Source: Palsa-360 sp963719875 (GTDB lineage Bacteria; Acidobacteriota; Terriglobia; Acidiferrales; UBA7541). Taken from it: DNA of 64,000 nt. Below the pieces are notes generated by a model. It was not told the origin of the DNA, did no database searches, and worked only from the letters and a program-made list of their open reading frames with translations. The DNA lies in the NCBI GenBank assembly GCA_963719875.1, contig CAVRDJ010000004.1, positions 186,001 to 250,000 of the forward strand, read 5' to 3'. Shown here one piece after another: positions 26,281 to 34,592 of the stretch; position 1 is the first letter of the stretch; each line of letters starts with the position of its first letter. The translations under genes and the position numbers were made by a program.

Positions 26281-26973
26281 TTAGAAAATGTCATCAACTG
26301 GTGCCACTTCGGTGATGGCGTTCATCAACACAAGGCGGCGGTAAGTGATCTCTTTCTCAACACGTTCCTTGGCACGCTTATTAATCTCAAGCGCCCAGGC
26401 CGGTGCGACGAGATCCATCGTGACCTGCCTGACTTGCTGGATGTAATTTAATGACCGTGCGCCAGGCTTTGGCTGCCGTTCTTTCCTTGCAGCGCCAGCC
26501 GCACGTGCGGCAATACGTTTCTGCAAATGTGCTGGTTCCGGACGCGACCGTGTCAGGTCGGCGATTCTGTGCTTCAGTCGAGAAACTTTGATTGAGGTCG
26601 GCAGATCCGTTGCTGTGACCTCGTTAAATTCTCGTTGCGCTGCCTCGAGGCTTAGGCCATCAATGCGTTCGATCTCATCGTCGTCATCCGCGTCATCGTC
26701 ATCTTCTTCGTCCGCAACAGCCGCGGCACTTGAACGCGTCTCTTGAAGCTCAGGTCGCTGGCGGCGTTCGGGATGTTCCCAGTAGCTGCGTTCGATCAGA
26801 GAAGTGTCACCGTTCACAGCAGCACGAATCATTTCGTGGAACTCAATTGGACAGCCAAAGGGAATAAGTATGGGAGGGAGATCGCTAAATCCACGGGCGG
26901 CTTTCGTATCAACCGTGCCGTCTGCTCTTACTACGCAGACGCGTCGCTCAACAAGAGCTGGATCAAAGGTCAT
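26281..26973 (-). CDS. Protein of the capsid operon, possible scaffold
   Basis: A 230-residue protein directly upstream of the capsid gene. GAGGAG precedes the ATG at 26973. The N-terminal third is compact (VERRVCVVRADGTVDTKAARGF), the centre is a highly acidic run rich in Asp around residues 95-110, and the rest is helical and basic (SIKVSRLKHRIADLTRSRPE). Protease or scaffold genes occupy this place in tailed phages, but no Ser-protease motif is visible. A scaffold or capsid-associated role is an inference from position. Confidence 0.6.
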   Translation of the reverse strand: MTFDPALVERRVCVVRADGTVDTKAARGFSDLPPILIPFGCPIEFHEMIRAAVNGDTSLIERSYWEHPERRQRPELQETRSSAAAVADEEDDDDADDDDEIERIDGLSLEAAQREFNEVTATDLPTSIKVSRLKHRIADLTRSRPEPAHLQKRIAARAAGAARKERQPKPGARSLNYIQQVRQVTMDLVAPAWALEINKRAKERVEKEITYRRLVLMNAITEVAPVDDIF

Positions 26974-27029
26974 TGCAATTCTCCTCAAGGTTTTCCGCAA
27001 ACAGGGCGGCCCATATCAACCGATTTCTG

Positions 27030-27410
27030 TTACGCCTTTTTGCGCTTGTCATACGCCTTCCGCATGGCGATGAAAGCGACCGCAACGTCACCAGGCACTT
27101 CCTGTGCAAAAGGCTTGGGCGGCTGGTGGTGAATCTTTTGTTTGTGGGCGTTAGGACCTTCAATCGTTCCGCTGCCACAATCGCTGCAGGAGTAACGCAA
27201 AAAGGGCGGGTACTGAAAATCTTCTACAATCCGGCCAACTTGCACCTGAAAATGAGTTATGTGCTTGCCGGCTTTGGTGGCTTCGACGCCGCCCACATTA
27301 AAGATCGGTGCAACATAAACCTCGACCGTACCAGTCGCTAAGAGTGCCGCGGCAAGGCCGGAGGCCACATCAAATGGCGGATGCTTGTGTCCGATGTCAA
27401 CGAGTCTCAT
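27030..27410 (-). CDS. Hypothetical protein of the capsid operon
   Basis: 126 residues, starting MRLVDIGHKHPPFDVASGL with GGAGG seven bases upstream. A CSDC pair near residue 77 and a His/Lys-rich tail are present. Its ATG shares a base with the stop of the preceding gene (TAATG), so the two are translationally coupled. No family recognised. Confidence 0.6.
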   Translation of the reverse strand: MRLVDIGHKHPPFDVASGLAAALLATGTVEVYVAPIFNVGGVEATKAGKHITHFQVQVGRIVEDFQYPPFLRYSCSDCGSGTIEGPNAHKQKIHHQPPKPFAQEVPGDVAVAFIAMRKAYDKRKKA

Positions 27411-27706
27411 TACATTGCCTCCGGATAGTTTGCTTTTACCCAATCGGCCCCTTGTTGCGCCAAATTCTTCAAGTGCCAGTCTGCCGCCTCTTGCTTCGTA
27501 GGACGACGGCTCCTGATCCCGTTCGCCAAGTTTGCGACTCCGGCCGGAGGCATAACGTAGCTCTCATTGTTTTTGAAATGCGCTACACATTTCTCAACAA
27601 CCTCTTTTTGTTCAGCGTCTGATAGATCAGGGAGTTGGCTGACTTGGTGTTCGTATTCGCCTTGCTGTTTCCGTACTGCTGCTTCTGTGACTGAGGTTTG
27701 GAACAT
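27410..27706 (-). CDS. Hypothetical protein of the capsid operon
   Basis: 98 residues, MFQTSVTEAAVRKQQGEYEH and onward, largely helical and acidic, with a DLSDAEQKEVVEKCVAHF helix and a C-terminal WVKANYPEAM. AGAGG lies seven bases before the ATG. Coupled by TAATG to the next gene. No family recognised. Confidence 0.6.
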   Translation of the reverse strand: MFQTSVTEAAVRKQQGEYEHQVSQLPDLSDAEQKEVVEKCVAHFKNNESYVMPPAGVANLANGIRSRRPTKQEAADWHLKNLAQQGADWVKANYPEAM

Positions 27707-27775
27707 TGTGGTGCCTCTTTTCTAGTCGCTCGAGGCGACTTGCCTTCGTTACAAAATTTTGCTGCGGAACTCTGC

Positions 27776-27922
27776 CTACTTGACAATTCCGGCACGCACG
27801 AGTCGCTGACGCACAACGGTCAGGTGCCTGTCGACGATCCGTCCGACCTTCGCAAAGTTCTTATGCTTGGCATACAGCCTTTCAATTCGTGCCGTGGAAA
27901 CCTTCGCTCTCGATTTTGCCAT
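27776..27922 (-). CDS. 48-residue basic protein, possible HTH
   Basis: MAKSRAKVSTARIERLYAK continues through NFAKVGRIVDRHLTVVRQRL to a C-terminal IVK. GAGGAG lies eight bases before the ATG at 27922, a strong site. The helix-turn-helix-like spacing (NFAKVGRIVDRHLTVVRQRLV) resembles the recognition part of resolvase/Hin HTHs. It is the first gene of the capsid operon and may bind the element's own DNA or regulate the operon. Confidence 0.55.
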   Translation of the reverse strand: MAKSRAKVSTARIERLYAKHKNFAKVGRIVDRHLTVVRQRLVRAGIVK

Positions 27923-28591
27923 GACAATTTCTCCTCGATGCTAGATAACAGCTCGATCGCTGCTCACAATAGTGCTCGGCCTGTTACGACTTTTTGAACT
28001 CTGCCCTGCTACTGACTGACCTGCCGCTTCTCAAACGATTTCAAATCGCCTCCGTGTGAGTTTTTGCTGGCCAGCGGTATTCGACGACAATGGATTTCGA
28101 AAACTACCCGGCATACGGGGACTTCTAGCGGTTGCTAAACACAGGTGGTTAGAGCGACCGCTTCATAAGCTCTGCACAGGCGCTCAATGATTCCAGGTTA
28201 GCGCCCGTGCAGACTTCGACCATCGTTCATGTCATCTGTCATAAGCTATCGATATCGGCGTTCTTCCCTGCAGGTAGCAATCGTTTACGGGGCGGTCTGG
28301 AGGGCGTTCCTGGGCACTAAACCCACATTCCGATAACCGGGGCGGTCTCAATGGGTCGATGCAACACTTGCTCGAAGTCTTCTTGTAGCAGTCTACGAGG
28401 CTGATTACGTTCGCCAGCGTTGATTCAAAAAGAACACTGCCCTGTTTAGGTTTTAATGGAATCCTGCCGGACAGATCGATTCTCGGGGGAAGTATTGTCA
28501 GATCAACCGATTAGAAGGTGTTGCATCGACCGGTTGAGCCGGCAGGCTTATCAAGACATGGCTCGGCGCATGCCGTACTTTTGGGAACTTC
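27923..28591. other. Intergenic region between capsid operon and plus-strand gene
   Basis: About 670 bases with no convincing gene. It holds the divergent promoters, a repeated GGGGCGGTCT (near 28289 and 28339), and a 14-bp perfect inverted repeat, GGTCGATGCAACAC at 28354-28367 with its complement at 28518-28531. Confidence 0.5.
28354..28531. repeat. 14-bp inverted repeat pair
   Basis: GGTCGATGCAACAC (28354-28367) and GTGTTGCATCGACC (28518-28531) are perfect inverted copies 150 bases apart. They could be a recombinase or regulator site, or the ends of a small lost insertion. Confidence 0.5.
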
Positions 28592-29488
28592 TTGGAAACA
28601 TTTACCGCTCATGCGGTGTCCAAATATATTGTGCCTCCCCCAATATTTCCCAAAGCAGGGCTAACGGCAGTCTCGACACAGATAAGGAAGCCACGAAGAG
28701 TCATATTCCTAATTATTCTCTATCCGTTCGTGGTAGCCGGATTGATGTGGTTCGTGATCGCTTTGTTTTGGGGTACCCCGTTCTTTTCTGCCGCAATGGG
28801 AATAGCTTTCGTCTCGGGCAATATTTTGATGAATGTTTTGCTTATATACCACCGTCGTAAGACGCGTGATCAATGGATCAACGCAGAAGCGGCAAAATGG
28901 CTGCGCATTCGGGGGCTGCACGATGAAGGACGGAAAGCGGTGCGTTTGTTGCTGTGGCTGCCTAGCGTTTTTGCATTGTGGGTCCTCTTTTTCTTTCCGT
29001 TGGCAACACACGTTATCATCCATCCATCGTCACGTTACCTGCCCAACTTTCGGATACCCATACCATGGACGTGGACTGCATTGTCTGTTTGCGTTGGCGA
29101 CAACTGCTGGGTCGATGCCGTCATCAGCAGTAAAGGGAGGGGCCGAATTGGTGCTACGCCTTTCTGGCCTACCGCGCAACTTTCTATGGTGACATTCGGA
29201 GCTATGAGTTCTGAATATTACGACGCATCGGATTGGAGGCCCGAAGGGGTTGGTCAAGTACCTACAATTGTCTTGAGGCTAGGGGACATGCCGCTTCCTT
29301 GTTGGCAATACCTCGCGCAAAGGGACCTATATGATCGGTATTTGATTGGCCTGCCTGCTGATGTCCCCGCTTGGCGCGTCGTCTGCGGCAATCGTGTGTT
29401 ACATGCTCATTTCTTTGGCCGCGCAGAGGATCTGCCCGCTTTTTACGGTGTCCTTCAGCGCATCGTCCCAATTGACAAACTAGCGTGA
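28592..29488 (+). CDS. Membrane protein of unknown function
   Basis: Up to 298 residues. Three hydrophobic helices (LIILYPFVVAGLMWFVIALF, SAAMGIAFVSGNILMNVLLI, LLWLPSVFALWVLFFFPLA) occupy the first half, with a cytoplasmic basic loop between the second and third. The C-terminal half is a soluble beta-rich domain ending in LPAFYGVLQRIVPIDKLA. The start is unclear: TTG 28592 is the most upstream in-frame option; a GTG eight codons later is possible. It reads opposite to the rest of the element and is likely cargo. The IS element begins about 50 bases after its stop. Confidence 0.6.
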   Translation: METFTAHAVSKYIVPPPIFPKAGLTAVSTQIRKPRRVIFLIILYPFVVAGLMWFVIALFWGTPFFSAAMGIAFVSGNILMNVLLIYHRRKTRDQWINAEAAKWLRIRGLHDEGRKAVRLLLWLPSVFALWVLFFFPLATHVIIHPSSRYLPNFRIPIPWTWTALSVCVGDNCWVDAVISSKGRGRIGATPFWPTAQLSMVTFGAMSSEYYDASDWRPEGVGQVPTIVLRLGDMPLPCWQYLAQRDLYDRYLIGLPADVPAWRVVCGNRVLHAHFFGRAEDLPAFYGVLQRIVPIDKLA

Positions 29489-29556
29489 ATCGAAACGATT
29501 CCGAAAGGCCCAAGAACTGCTAAACGCTTGCCAAGTCCTTCCATGAGAAGGCCGGT

Positions 29557-29817
29557 TAGTGTCAAGCCGGTTTTGCAGTTGCCTTTGATTGTCGAGTGGT
29601 CTTCCTGGGAACCGGGCCGCCTCTGTCGCCATCCTTCCATCCGCACTCTTTGGTGAGCGATTGTCGCTCGGTGCAAGTTGGGTGTTCTCGTTTCAGTAGG
29701 TGCTGCTACCTGTGAATCGACCTCTATTCTCACCGATTCGGTGAGAGTTGGGCCCCAGGACTTAGTCGCAGTCACCTGGACTCGGCGGTTGAGCTCGGCT
29801 CCTCGGATCGCCACTCG
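29557..29817 (-). ncRNA. Candidate bridge/seek RNA region of the IS1111-type element
   Basis: The 260 bases between the transposase stop and the right-hand inverted repeat are conserved-looking but non-coding in the transposase frame. In IS1111-subgroup elements this 3' end encodes the guide RNA that pairs with target and donor DNA. RNA boundaries cannot be set by eye. Confidence 0.45.
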
Positions 29818-30918
29818 CTAGGCCACTTCCCGCATCGCTTTCTGGCTATTGCGCAGTGGTTCGTACACCTCTCCCCCTACCCACAACCGATGCAGCAGGA
29901 CCGCCAGCTTTCGAGCCACGGCCACCACCGCTCGCTTCTTGGCATTTTTTCCTCCTCGCTCCGCAAGCTTGCGTCCCCATCTCCGCAGATCGCTGTCTTC
30001 TCCAAACGGTCCCAGAATGTAGTGCGCTCCCTGCACCATCATCGTGCGCAGATACCGGTCTCCTTCTTAGCTGATGCCCTTCTGGGGTTCGCTCTCCCCA
30101 GAGTTCCTGCGGCCAGGTCGTAACCCCAGAAAACAGCCGACCTGGCGACTCTTCGGAAACCGATACGGGTCCTCGATCGTCAGGACATACGTCAGAGCGA
30201 TCTGTGTTCCCACGCCCTTCACCTGCTTGAGCAAGGACACTTCCGGGTACACGTGCTTGGCGATTTTCTCCATCCGTTCGTCGTATTCCTTGACGCGCTC
30301 GTTCAGCGATTCAATTTCTTTGAGCAGCGGCTCCAGAACATCCCGCAATTCTGTGCTCAATGCAGCGGCCAGCTCCCGGTTCACCTGATACGTGCCACAC
30401 TTGGGCAGTCGTTGGCCATAAGACTTCACCAGCCCCCGTGCGGCGTTCACCAAGGCTGTTCGAGCACTCACTAGTTCCGCTCGCGCTCGAATCACCGTCA
30501 GGTGGAGTTGCGCTTGCACACTGCGATGCCGCACCGGTCCCAACAACTCGGGATCGACTCTCGCCAGTCGTGCCAGTGTCCGAGCATCGTGCCGATCATC
30601 TTTTCGATTGCTCTTGGTGATCAGCTGCACCTTTTGTGCATGCGCCACGATCACTTCGTGTCCCAACTCACTGAGCAGCCGGCTTACCCAGGGGGAATGT
30701 GTTCCTGTCTCCAGGGCGATGAGACTTCGCGGTATCTTTCCAAAGGTCTGCTTCATCGCCTCCGGCGTCGTTGGCAGTTTTTGTTCCAAAATGACTTGGC
30801 CTGCTTCATCCAAAACACAGTAGAACGACCAGCGATCTCCCAGATCCAAACCGATGGTCAGCTTTTGCTCCTTGAAAATTTCGTTCTTGAATGCCTGCAC
30901 AGTGATAGTCTTTTTCAC
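29818..30918 (-). pseudogene. IS110-family transposase interrupted by TAA
   Basis: A DEDD/serine recombinase of about 365 residues. The GTG start at 30918 has GAAAGGAG upstream and gives VKKTITVQAFKNEIF. The RuvC-like N-terminal domain shows IGLDLGDRW, ALETGTHSPWVSRLL and RKDDRHDARTLARL; the C-terminal domain shows VKGVGTQIALTYVLTIEDP and the serine motif RRNSGESEPQKGIS. The next codon is TAA (30067-30069), then the frame continues EGDRYLRTMMVQGAHYILGP to 29818. Relatives have a sense codon (usually Lys) there, so this is a single nonsense change. The protein is probably inactive unless read through. Confidence 0.88.
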
Positions 30919-31164
30919 AGCCGGTCTCCTTTCGGTTGCGCTTCGAGCGCGTCGACCATTGGGAGCGTATCGCATCCCGCCGGAGACCGGCCTTCTCATC
31001 CCATCTGTGAAACGGGATTCTCGGTAACTGGCTTTTTGCCCCTCAGCCCGGGGTCTAGCCAAACCGAGACAAGCGCGGCTTGCAACTTTTCACCGTGAAT
31101 GGGATCTAACGCCGTGGGCGGATCGTCGAGCAAGAATGGCAGTGACTATCTGAAACTGACTTCC

Positions 31165-31866
31165 TCAAGAGTCCCGGGTGTCTAACTCTGGCGTACGCGC
31201 ATCTTTGGCAGCGCGCATTGCGCGGATCGCGTAAACCCGCCGTGAGTCGAGAAACTCACAGAAACTCTCGACGCGCCGAATCGCCTCCCTGAGACCGGCG
31301 TCCGTGACCTCAATCCGCCCTGGCCAAGAGTTGTCAGCGTGGAACCGTTTATCAAAGTCATCTACGAACAAACCCGCAGGAAATCGACGCGCGTGTTCCT
31401 TGCTCTGTCGACGTGCCATCCCGAGCGGGTCCTCTTGATGTACACTGTCATTCCGCGCTAAGTTGACTTCTTCTAGTTCGCTAACCGGTACCGGTCCCGC
31501 ATCCCAGTCGATTCCATAGGCTTCAAGGAAATATTTCTTGAATCGCTCAAACCAATCCTGCTTTCCCTTTTGCAGCAGTGGGATCTTGTAGGCGTTAACA
31601 AACGACTCCACATATTTCCGCAGTGCTGATTGCACAAGTTTAAGCGCGGCTTGCCCCTCAATGTTGAGAGACTCGGTAGCATCTTGCCATTCCTCCAAAA
31701 ACGGCGGCTCAAAATCAGTAGCGGTCTCCGGGTCGAAGGGCGGCGGCTCAAAGGGATCCTCACCGGCTTCGATTTTTCGGATGGTCTCACGGAATGGTTC
31801 GGATGCCGCTGCATAGTGGCGTTCGATGAATCGAAGTTTACCCCTCAGGCCAGCTAAGATGTCCAT
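31165..31866 (-). CDS. Putative HEPN-motif protein
   Basis: A 233-residue, mostly helical and acidic protein. The notable feature is NLARNDSVHQEDP near residues 135-147, an Arg-x4-His motif at a helix end, the signature of HEPN ribonucleases in toxin-antitoxin and abortive-infection systems. The N-terminal third has a Pro/Asp/Glu-rich linker (FEPPPFDPETATDFEPPF). No antitoxin such as an MNT gene lies adjacent. The motif is seen; a nuclease or defence role is inferred. Confidence 0.5.
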   Translation of the reverse strand: MDILAGLRGKLRFIERHYAAASEPFRETIRKIEAGEDPFEPPPFDPETATDFEPPFLEEWQDATESLNIEGQAALKLVQSALRKYVESFVNAYKIPLLQKGKQDWFERFKKYFLEAYGIDWDAGPVPVSELEEVNLARNDSVHQEDPLGMARRQSKEHARRFPAGLFVDDFDKRFHADNSWPGRIEVTDAGLREAIRRVESFCEFLDSRRVYAIRAMRAAKDARTPELDTRDS

Positions 31867-32047
31867 TTGTTTGGTGAATGGGAATAGGCTTATTTCAACT
31901 TACTCCCGAGCTATGGTGGATTGCAAATAAAACACACAACCTGAGTTTGTAAACTTGTGGCTGTGGGCGGATCGAATTCCAAGAGCAGCGGGACCACAGT
32001 GGGCTCCTATTGACACGCGGGGTTTCTGAAAGTAAAACTAGGCTCCA

Positions 32048-32245
32048 ATGAACAGTGACAACTACAGACCAATCATGTGCCACCGGTGCGGTTTGGAAAT
32101 TAAAGGTATGGATCGACAATATCCAGACATGAAACCATCGGAGGGAGAATATTGGTGCGAATGCCCACCGCCCCAACCATCTTCGGAATTTACGTCACGT
32201 CCACAGCCACCGAACCTAGACACGATTGAAAAGCATATGAAATGA
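32048..32245 (+). CDS. Small putative zinc-ribbon protein
   Basis: 65 residues beginning MNSDNYRPIMCHRCGLEI, with CHRC and later CEC spaced like a small zinc ribbon, then a Pro-rich tail. The ribosome site is weak (AGG six bases before ATG). It runs against the neighbouring genes. Plausible but unproven. Confidence 0.4.
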   Translation: MNSDNYRPIMCHRCGLEIKGMDRQYPDMKPSEGEYWCECPPPQPSSEFTSRPQPPNLDTIEKHMK

Positions 32246-32401
32246 AGATCAACGGACATCATTCCGCCTGATAAACGTTATCGGAATGTGGGAATTTGGC
32301 CCCTCCCAGGCACGCCCGGTGGCGTATAGACTTTCACAGTGTTAGGTCAACCTTTTCATGCTCGCCGCGGCAGTTCGGAGCGCCGCAAGGCCTGTCAACT
32401 G

Positions 32402-32626
32402 CTACTTGCGCTTTGCGATCACGTAGTTGAGTGGTCGGCCGTCCATCGGCAGTGGTTTGAAGGGTCTTTCGTCCCAGCGCCATAGTTCCCATGCCGGTTC
32501 GCTGACCTTCAGGCGGTCTATGGCTGCGTTGCGACGTTCAAAGAAACCTGGCGTACAGGAGAGTGGTCCCATTACCAGTTTGATGTCGGCTTCCTCTTGC
32601 TCTTCGGGCGTCAGTTGCCGTTTCAT
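32402..32626 (-). CDS. Hypothetical small protein
   Basis: 74 residues, MKRQLTPEEQEEADIKLVMG and a Trp-rich middle (AWELWRWDERPF). AGAGGG lies five bases before the ATG, and the ATG overlaps the stop of the preceding gene (ATGA). Member of the Rep-side gene set of the element. No family recognised. Confidence 0.6.
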   Translation of the reverse strand: MKRQLTPEEQEEADIKLVMGPLSCTPGFFERRNAAIDRLKVSEPAWELWRWDERPFKPLPMDGRPLNYVIAKRK

Positions 32627-32967
32627 TCAAGCCCTCTGAATGCATAACCGTTCCATTGATTGTGACCAGCGACGAACCGCCTTCGCCTGTTCGCACGCCC
32701 TCCACAGCCGCAGCGGCAGGTGCCTGGCTGATGCCTGTGCGAACGACGATGGGAGTGGATTAAGCCCTTCGCTTTCAGGGCAATCACCAGTTCATCCGGC
32801 TTTACCGTGATCGACTGGCTTTCCTGCGGTGTCGCACGCTGCACGCTGGGCTTTAGATTTGATTCTGGTGATGCCGACTCGATAAAGAAGGCAGCAAGTC
32901 TTGGTTGCCAGAACATTTGCGGACAGTGATCTTGCCGGATGTAATCAAGAATGTAAGGAGGAAGCAT
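32623..32967 (-). CDS. Hypothetical protein with Cys-rich CRCGCGG motif
   Basis: 114 residues with GGGAG six bases before the ATG. The C-terminal part, GTCRCGCGGRANRRRRFVAG followed by HNQWNGY, is a Cys/Arg/His motif that I recognise from many phage and element proteins, probably a small zinc-binding nucleic-acid domain. The N-terminal half is unremarkable. Overlaps the next gene by four bases. Confidence 0.6.
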   Translation of the reverse strand: MLPPYILDYIRQDHCPQMFWQPRLAAFFIESASPESNLKPSVQRATPQESQSITVKPDELVIALKAKGLIHSHRRSHRHQPGTCRCGCGGRANRRRRFVAGHNQWNGYAFRGLE

Positions 32968-33516
32968 CAGCGGCTCCCTTTACACCAACTTACGGTGACG
33001 ATGCGGCGATCAAACAATTTTGATCTATCAGCATCGAATCGTCGCTGGCGTCTGGCTAATTCCGGCAGGATTGGTGATGCGAAGTGTTCCTTCTCCCTAG
33101 GCACGGATCGCTGCCAGCGATTACTGGGATGACTTGGATTGTGGTTGCTAGAAATATAAAGCTGGATGAACGACCAAAGCTCGGCTTGCATGTGGTGTTG
33201 CAATCTAGGTTTAAGCCGCGGATAGACTCCGTCCCTGCGGCTGCGATCCTGTTCATTACCTCTGTGGAATTGTTACGGCGGATTCAGTCGTGCTGGCTCT
33301 GTTCCAAAAATTCATGGCGCCGGCAGCAATAGTGACCATCATGTTCCGAATCGACGATGAAATAATGCACAGGCACAACAGAGCTCGAGTAGCGACAGCG
33401 TCGCTTCTTTGGGTGTGGAAGCTGTGTCGCAATCGTAGCTCTACCATGGATGCCGGCCGCGGAAGGGCCTCGGACATCCATCCAGAAATCGAGTTGGTCT
33501 AAAGTATGCATGGTCG
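32968..33516. other. Intergenic region, no convincing gene
   Basis: About 550 bases between same-direction genes. Frames of 66-82 codons exist on both strands but lack ribosome sites and recognisable products. Decayed sequence or an unrecognised RNA is possible. Confidence 0.5.
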
Positions 33517-34197
33517 CTAATGCGAATCAGATGTTACAGGAGTCAGTACGGGAGCTTCGTCCTTCCATGGCGGATCCTTCGGCTTGTCACTCGTCGCATC
33601 ACGCTGCCACAGCCAGTCACGTACGGTGACCAATTCGGGCGGTGCTTCTTTGAGAGCCAGCGTCAACGTGTGGATAAACTTCCAGCCTTCACGGAAGCCA
33701 GCGTCAGCATTCTTAAATAAAACGAATTGCGCTTCCCAGGGCGTCAGGTCAATTTTGTTCTCGACCACTGCTTGATGGAAAGCTTCATGCAGCCAGCCGT
33801 GGGCAAATGGATTTGAGTAATACCGTGATGTGCCTGTATAGTTGAATGTTTTTACATAGCCTTGCACTTCGTGGAGAGGCCCGCCTTCTAGCATCGTCCC
33901 TTTGATTTTCAGCCAGTTCGTCGGATACTTGCTGGCCTTCTCTTTGATAACCCGATGCTCAACCGGCTGACGGTCAAGGATGCTGATGACTTCTCCCATC
34001 AACATTGCAAGTGTGCGTCTACCATTCAGCTTCACGGTGCTCTTCGCCCGGATGGCTTCGCGGCACACCGCAATGAAGTTTTCCTTATGCTTGAATTTTG
34101 TCCACGAAGTATTCTCAGGCTCGAACTCGTTGTCGGTCATCAGTCGCAGGATGTCAGTGTCACTGGCCGCCCCCGCGAAGTACTCTTCGACGGTCAC
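33517..34197 (-). CDS. C-terminal part of a Rep-like split reading frame
   Basis: 226 residues from a GTG at 34197 (MTVEEYFAGAASDTDILRLM). It is in the same frame as the gene at 34516-35145, and the 106 codons between 34197 and the TAA at 34516 are all sense codons, but without any ATG, GTG or TTG. The C-terminal domain (NPFAHGWLHEAFHQAVVENK) is helical; no family recognised. It is therefore either the distal part of a gene broken by one TAA, or a separately started protein. Confidence 0.6.
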   Translation of the reverse strand: MTVEEYFAGAASDTDILRLMTDNEFEPENTSWTKFKHKENFIAVCREAIRAKSTVKLNGRRTLAMLMGEVISILDRQPVEHRVIKEKASKYPTNWLKIKGTMLEGGPLHEVQGYVKTFNYTGTSRYYSNPFAHGWLHEAFHQAVVENKIDLTPWEAQFVLFKNADAGFREGWKFIHTLTLALKEAPPELVTVRDWLWQRDATSDKPKDPPWKDEAPVLTPVTSDSH

Positions 34198-34502
34198 GGC
34201 GGCAGATACAGTTTCAACTACGGGCGCGATTGCAGCTTCACGCGAAGCGGATGGCTGCGTATTTGTTTTTAGTAAGTCAGTAAGCCCAGCAGTAGAAGAA
34301 GAGAAAGAGGTTTGGGGTGACGATTTAACCGTATCTTCATTATTCGAATGGTTGACCGAATTTTCGGTTTTTAGCGATTCTACTGTCTCTCTTCTCCTTA
34401 GCTTACTTACTGACTCTACAGAGGCCGTGGACCCGGCAGGGAATTCGGCAATCGTGGCCTGCTTATCTTCTGTGTTTCCAAATAGTTCCGGCGATTCATC
34501 AA

Positions 34503-34592
34503 CTTGGTTTGCAACTTAGTTTGCAACTTGATCGCACCTTAGTCGCACCTTAGTCGCACCTTGGTCGCACCTTACTCCCACCTTAGTCGCAA
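34503..34592. repeat. Iteron-like tandem array, 12- and 11-bp units
   Basis: Two 12-bp units (34503-34526) are followed by six contiguous 11-bp units at 34527, 34538, 34549, 34560, 34571 and 34582, with consensus CTTAGTCGCAC. An 11-bp period places each unit on the same face of the helix, as in replication-origin iterons. The array lies inside a Rep-like reading frame. Confidence 0.85.

Larger units (their letters stand above)
29543..30999 (-). mobile_element. IS1111-type (IS110 family) insertion sequence
   Basis: Perfect 14-bp inverted repeats ATGAGAAGGCCGGT (29543-29556) and ACCGGCCTTCTCAT (30986-30999) flank an IS110-family transposase; the true ends are expected a few bases outside. Subterminal inverted repeats, a short 5' non-coding end (about 70 bases) and a long 3' non-coding end (about 260 bases) indicate the IS1111 subgroup. 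It is inserted within the larger element between two genes and disrupts no recognised gene. Confidence 0.85.
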
